The position numbers were made by a program, and so were the translations under genes. The notes under the pieces are model-generated. The model saw only the letters and a program-made list of their open reading frames with translations. It was not told where the DNA came from and did no database searches. Positions 62,529 through 64,000 of a DNA stretch of 64,000 nt are shown here, one piece after another; the stretch's first letter is position 1, and every line of letters begins with the position of its first letter. The stretch spans positions 372,001 through 436,000 of the forward strand of contig JAGDZR010000012.1 in the NCBI GenBank assembly GCA_049115695.1, given 5' to 3'. The DNA comes from JAGDZR01 sp049115695. GTDB lineage: Bacteria > Bacteroidota > Bacteroidia > Cytophagales > Cyclobacteriaceae.

Positions 62529-64000
62529 GTGACCAAAAAACTCTATAAACAACTGATCCCCTTTGCTTTGATGATGGCCAATTTGATTGGTTTTGGTCAA
62601 GAACAACAGCTTGATTCCATTCTTGGCGTGACTAGGTCTCAATATAGATTATCAGAGTGGTCAGGAGCCATTGAAAGCGGCATTTATGGATTAGAGCTTT
62701 CGGATTCTTTGAATTATTCGGAATACGCACTCCATTTAAACTATATCTTAGGCGATGTATACCTTGCTCAAGGGAATTTTCCGAAGTGCATCGAGCATTA
62801 CATCAACATTATATACAATCTAGAACAAACAGACACTGTAACAGACTATCTGGCGGATGCATATTTCGCGCTCGGAGAAGTATATGTGGAGATGAATGCT
62901 TTAGGAGAGGCGGTCAAAAGCTACAAGGTTTCTTATAGTCATTTCCGGACTACAAATAACATTATTGGGTTTGCAGAAGCAAAGAGCGCTGAGGGTGCCA
63001 CGCATTTTTTAGTGGGAGATTTTGAAAAGTCAATTGTGGCCTACAAAATGTTAATAGATGCTGTCTCTGAGTTTAATGAAAATCGATTTGTTACTGGACT
63101 GGCATATGTTGGTTACCTGAAAGCTATATATGCAAATGGTGATTATGAAGCTGGAGTTAAAGTGGGAGAACAGTACAAAGACCTTGTCGAATTGGGCTAC
63201 CTGGAAAGTGGGCAAATTTGGCACTACTTGAGCAAATGCTATTTTGAGATAGGTGAACAAGAAAATGCTATCAAATATGGAATTAGGGCTTTAGACCAAG
63301 ATCGAACCAATACATCATTCATGCATTCCTTAGGAGAAGTGTACAGGCAAAACGGCGAGTTTGACAGGAGTGAGGAAATGCATCTCAAGGGATTAGACTT
63401 GTCCCAGGAAAGTAGAAGTAAAAGGGGAGAAATAATTGCAAAAAGGTATTTGGGACATTTGTACTTTGATCGGAATGATTACAGAGCATCACGAACAATT
63501 CTCAGGGAAGCCGAGAATGAAGCAAGAGAACAAGACATCCTTGAGGAACTCCAAAATATACAAACCCTTTTAGCCAAAGTTTATGAGGTATTAGAAATGA
63601 GTGATGAATCTATTCGTTATAGATTTTTGGAAAAAGAAATAAGCGCTAGGCTTGAGCGGCAACAAGAGGAGTATTTACAACAGATCCTTAGGGCCGATAA
63701 TCTTGCAGCTAATTATGAACAGGATAGCAGGTTGCAAATTGCCGAATTGCAAAAACGAAAACTAGCCATTGAGCAGGAGGAGCAGAAAGTTAGGTTACTA
63801 CAACAAGAAAAAACGATTCAGGATCAATTGATAGAGAGGCAGCAGTTGGAAGCTCTTCAGATCGAGCAAAATTTAATGATCGCGCGACAAATGCTTGATG
63901 CCGAGAAAAAGGACAGTGATTTGAGGCAGTTGCAAGCGGATGCTGAATTGCGCGCATTGAGAGATCAGGAAAACCAGCAAGAGCTTGAATTATCCAATAA
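62529..64000 (+). CDS. Exported TPR and coiled-coil protein, cut by the right window edge
   Basis: Open to the window edge from the GTG at 62529 (490 codons seen). It begins with a signal-like stretch (LIPFALMMANLIGFGQEQQ). About six TPR-like units follow (AIESGIYGLELSDSLNYSEY; YLADAYFALGEVYVEMNALG; YLSKCYFEIGEQENAIKYGI; HSLGEVYRQNGEFDRSEEMH). From about residue 370 it changes into a long Gln/Glu/Leu-rich coiled coil (ARLERQQEEYLQQILRADN; EKTIQDQLIERQQLEALQIE). In Cytophagales this architecture usually leads into a membrane segment and a histidine kinase, adenylate cyclase or other signalling output, but that part is outside the window. A coding start at GTG is the best available; the ATG at 62512 is closed by a stop after four codons. 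Confidence 0.75.
   Translation, partial: MTKKLYKQLIPFALMMANLIGFGQEQQLDSILGVTRSQYRLSEWSGAIESGIYGLELSDSLNYSEYALHLNYILGDVYLAQGNFPKCIEHYINIIYNLEQTDTVTDYLADAYFALGEVYVEMNALGEAVKSYKVSYSHFRTTNNIIGFAEAKSAEGATHFLVGDFEKSIVAYKMLIDAVSEFNENRFVTGLAYVGYLKAIYANGDYEAGVKVGEQYKDLVELGYLESGQIWHYLSKCYFEIGEQENAIKYGIRALDQDRTNTSFMHSLGEVYRQNGEFDRSEEMHLKGLDLSQESRSKRGEIIAKRYLGHLYFDRNDYRASRTILREAENEAREQDILEELQNIQTLLAKVYEVLEMSDESIRYRFLEKEISARLERQQEEYLQQILRADNLAANYEQDSRLQIAELQKRKLAIEQEEQKVRLLQQEKTIQDQLIERQQLEALQIEQNLMIARQMLDAEKKDSDLRQLQADAELRALRDQENQQELELSN

Noticed and set aside
1..64000. CRISPR arrays, tRNA or rRNA genes, insertion sequences
   Set aside because: No regularly spaced repeats, cloverleaf or CCA-type features, rRNA segments, transposase frames or terminal inverted repeats were found on either strand.

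Overview
The window looks like chromosomal DNA from a member of the Bacteroidota, most likely a marine or soil Cytophagales-type bacterium. Pointers are a SusC/SusD pair, an amylase ending in a type IX secretion (Por) sorting tail, DUF5916, DUF4136 and DUF3108 family proteins, LytS/LytTR sensors with beta-propeller ectodomains, low GC, few Shine-Dalgarno sequences, and several promoter elements of the Bacteroidota type TAnnTTTG. I found no tRNA, rRNA, CRISPR array or insertion sequence.

Left edge (1-10 kb, minus strand): a two-gene Tc toxin locus. A 2472-residue protein fuses the TcB and TcC parts in one chain and ends in a variable C-terminal domain with an HNH-like His/Asn pattern. It is followed by a TcA gene that runs off the left edge. 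Then come a PqiA-like membrane protein, mnmE (TTG start) and a lipoprotein sulfatase.

15-20 kb (minus strand): an iron or manganese operon in which dtxR, a membrane-anchored DtxR protein with two FeoA domains, a stand-alone FeoB G-protein and a stand-alone FeoB permease are joined by three ATGA overlaps. A GIDE-like membrane protein follows. A perfect 16-bp palindrome lies in front of dtxR.

20-26.7 kb: a glycosyltransferase; a plus-strand run dapD - DUF3108 - TPR lipoprotein - lysA (lysine/diaminopimelate synthesis); and a minus-strand pair nhaC-type antiporter and DUF4136 lipoprotein, plus a small conserved-looking gene.

26.8-39.2 kb: a starch/maltodextrin utilisation locus. A LacI-type regulator diverges from susE-like lipoprotein - GH13 amylase (T9SS cargo) - susC - susD - GH13 cyclomaltodextrinase-like enzyme. 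Two LacI-type operators exactly 20 bp apart lie in the divergent region, and terminator hairpins punctuate the operon after susE, after susD and at its end.

39-46.4 kb (minus strand): an orphan methyl-accepting protein, a YfiT/DinB protein, a polytopic membrane protein, and a tightly packed run mtaB - FAH hydrolase - M23 peptidase - bcp. The mtaB promoter places its start codon at the predicted transcription start.

46.4-53 kb: two tandem paralogous propeller-type LytS sensor kinases and one LytTR response regulator, preceded by a terminator-like hairpin just before the TTG start of the first kinase.

53-64 kb: glycerol use (glpD, glpK, divergent glpF), a DUF5916 outer-membrane-type protein, a START-domain protein, an MscS channel, a Gfo/Idh/MocA oxidoreductase, an ATP-cone plus PD-(D/E)XK nuclease-like protein, and a TPR/coiled-coil protein cut by the right edge. 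The most unusual pieces are the Tc locus, the membrane-anchored DtxR-FeoA regulator with split FeoB, the tandem sensors with a hairpin leader, and the ATP-cone nuclease.
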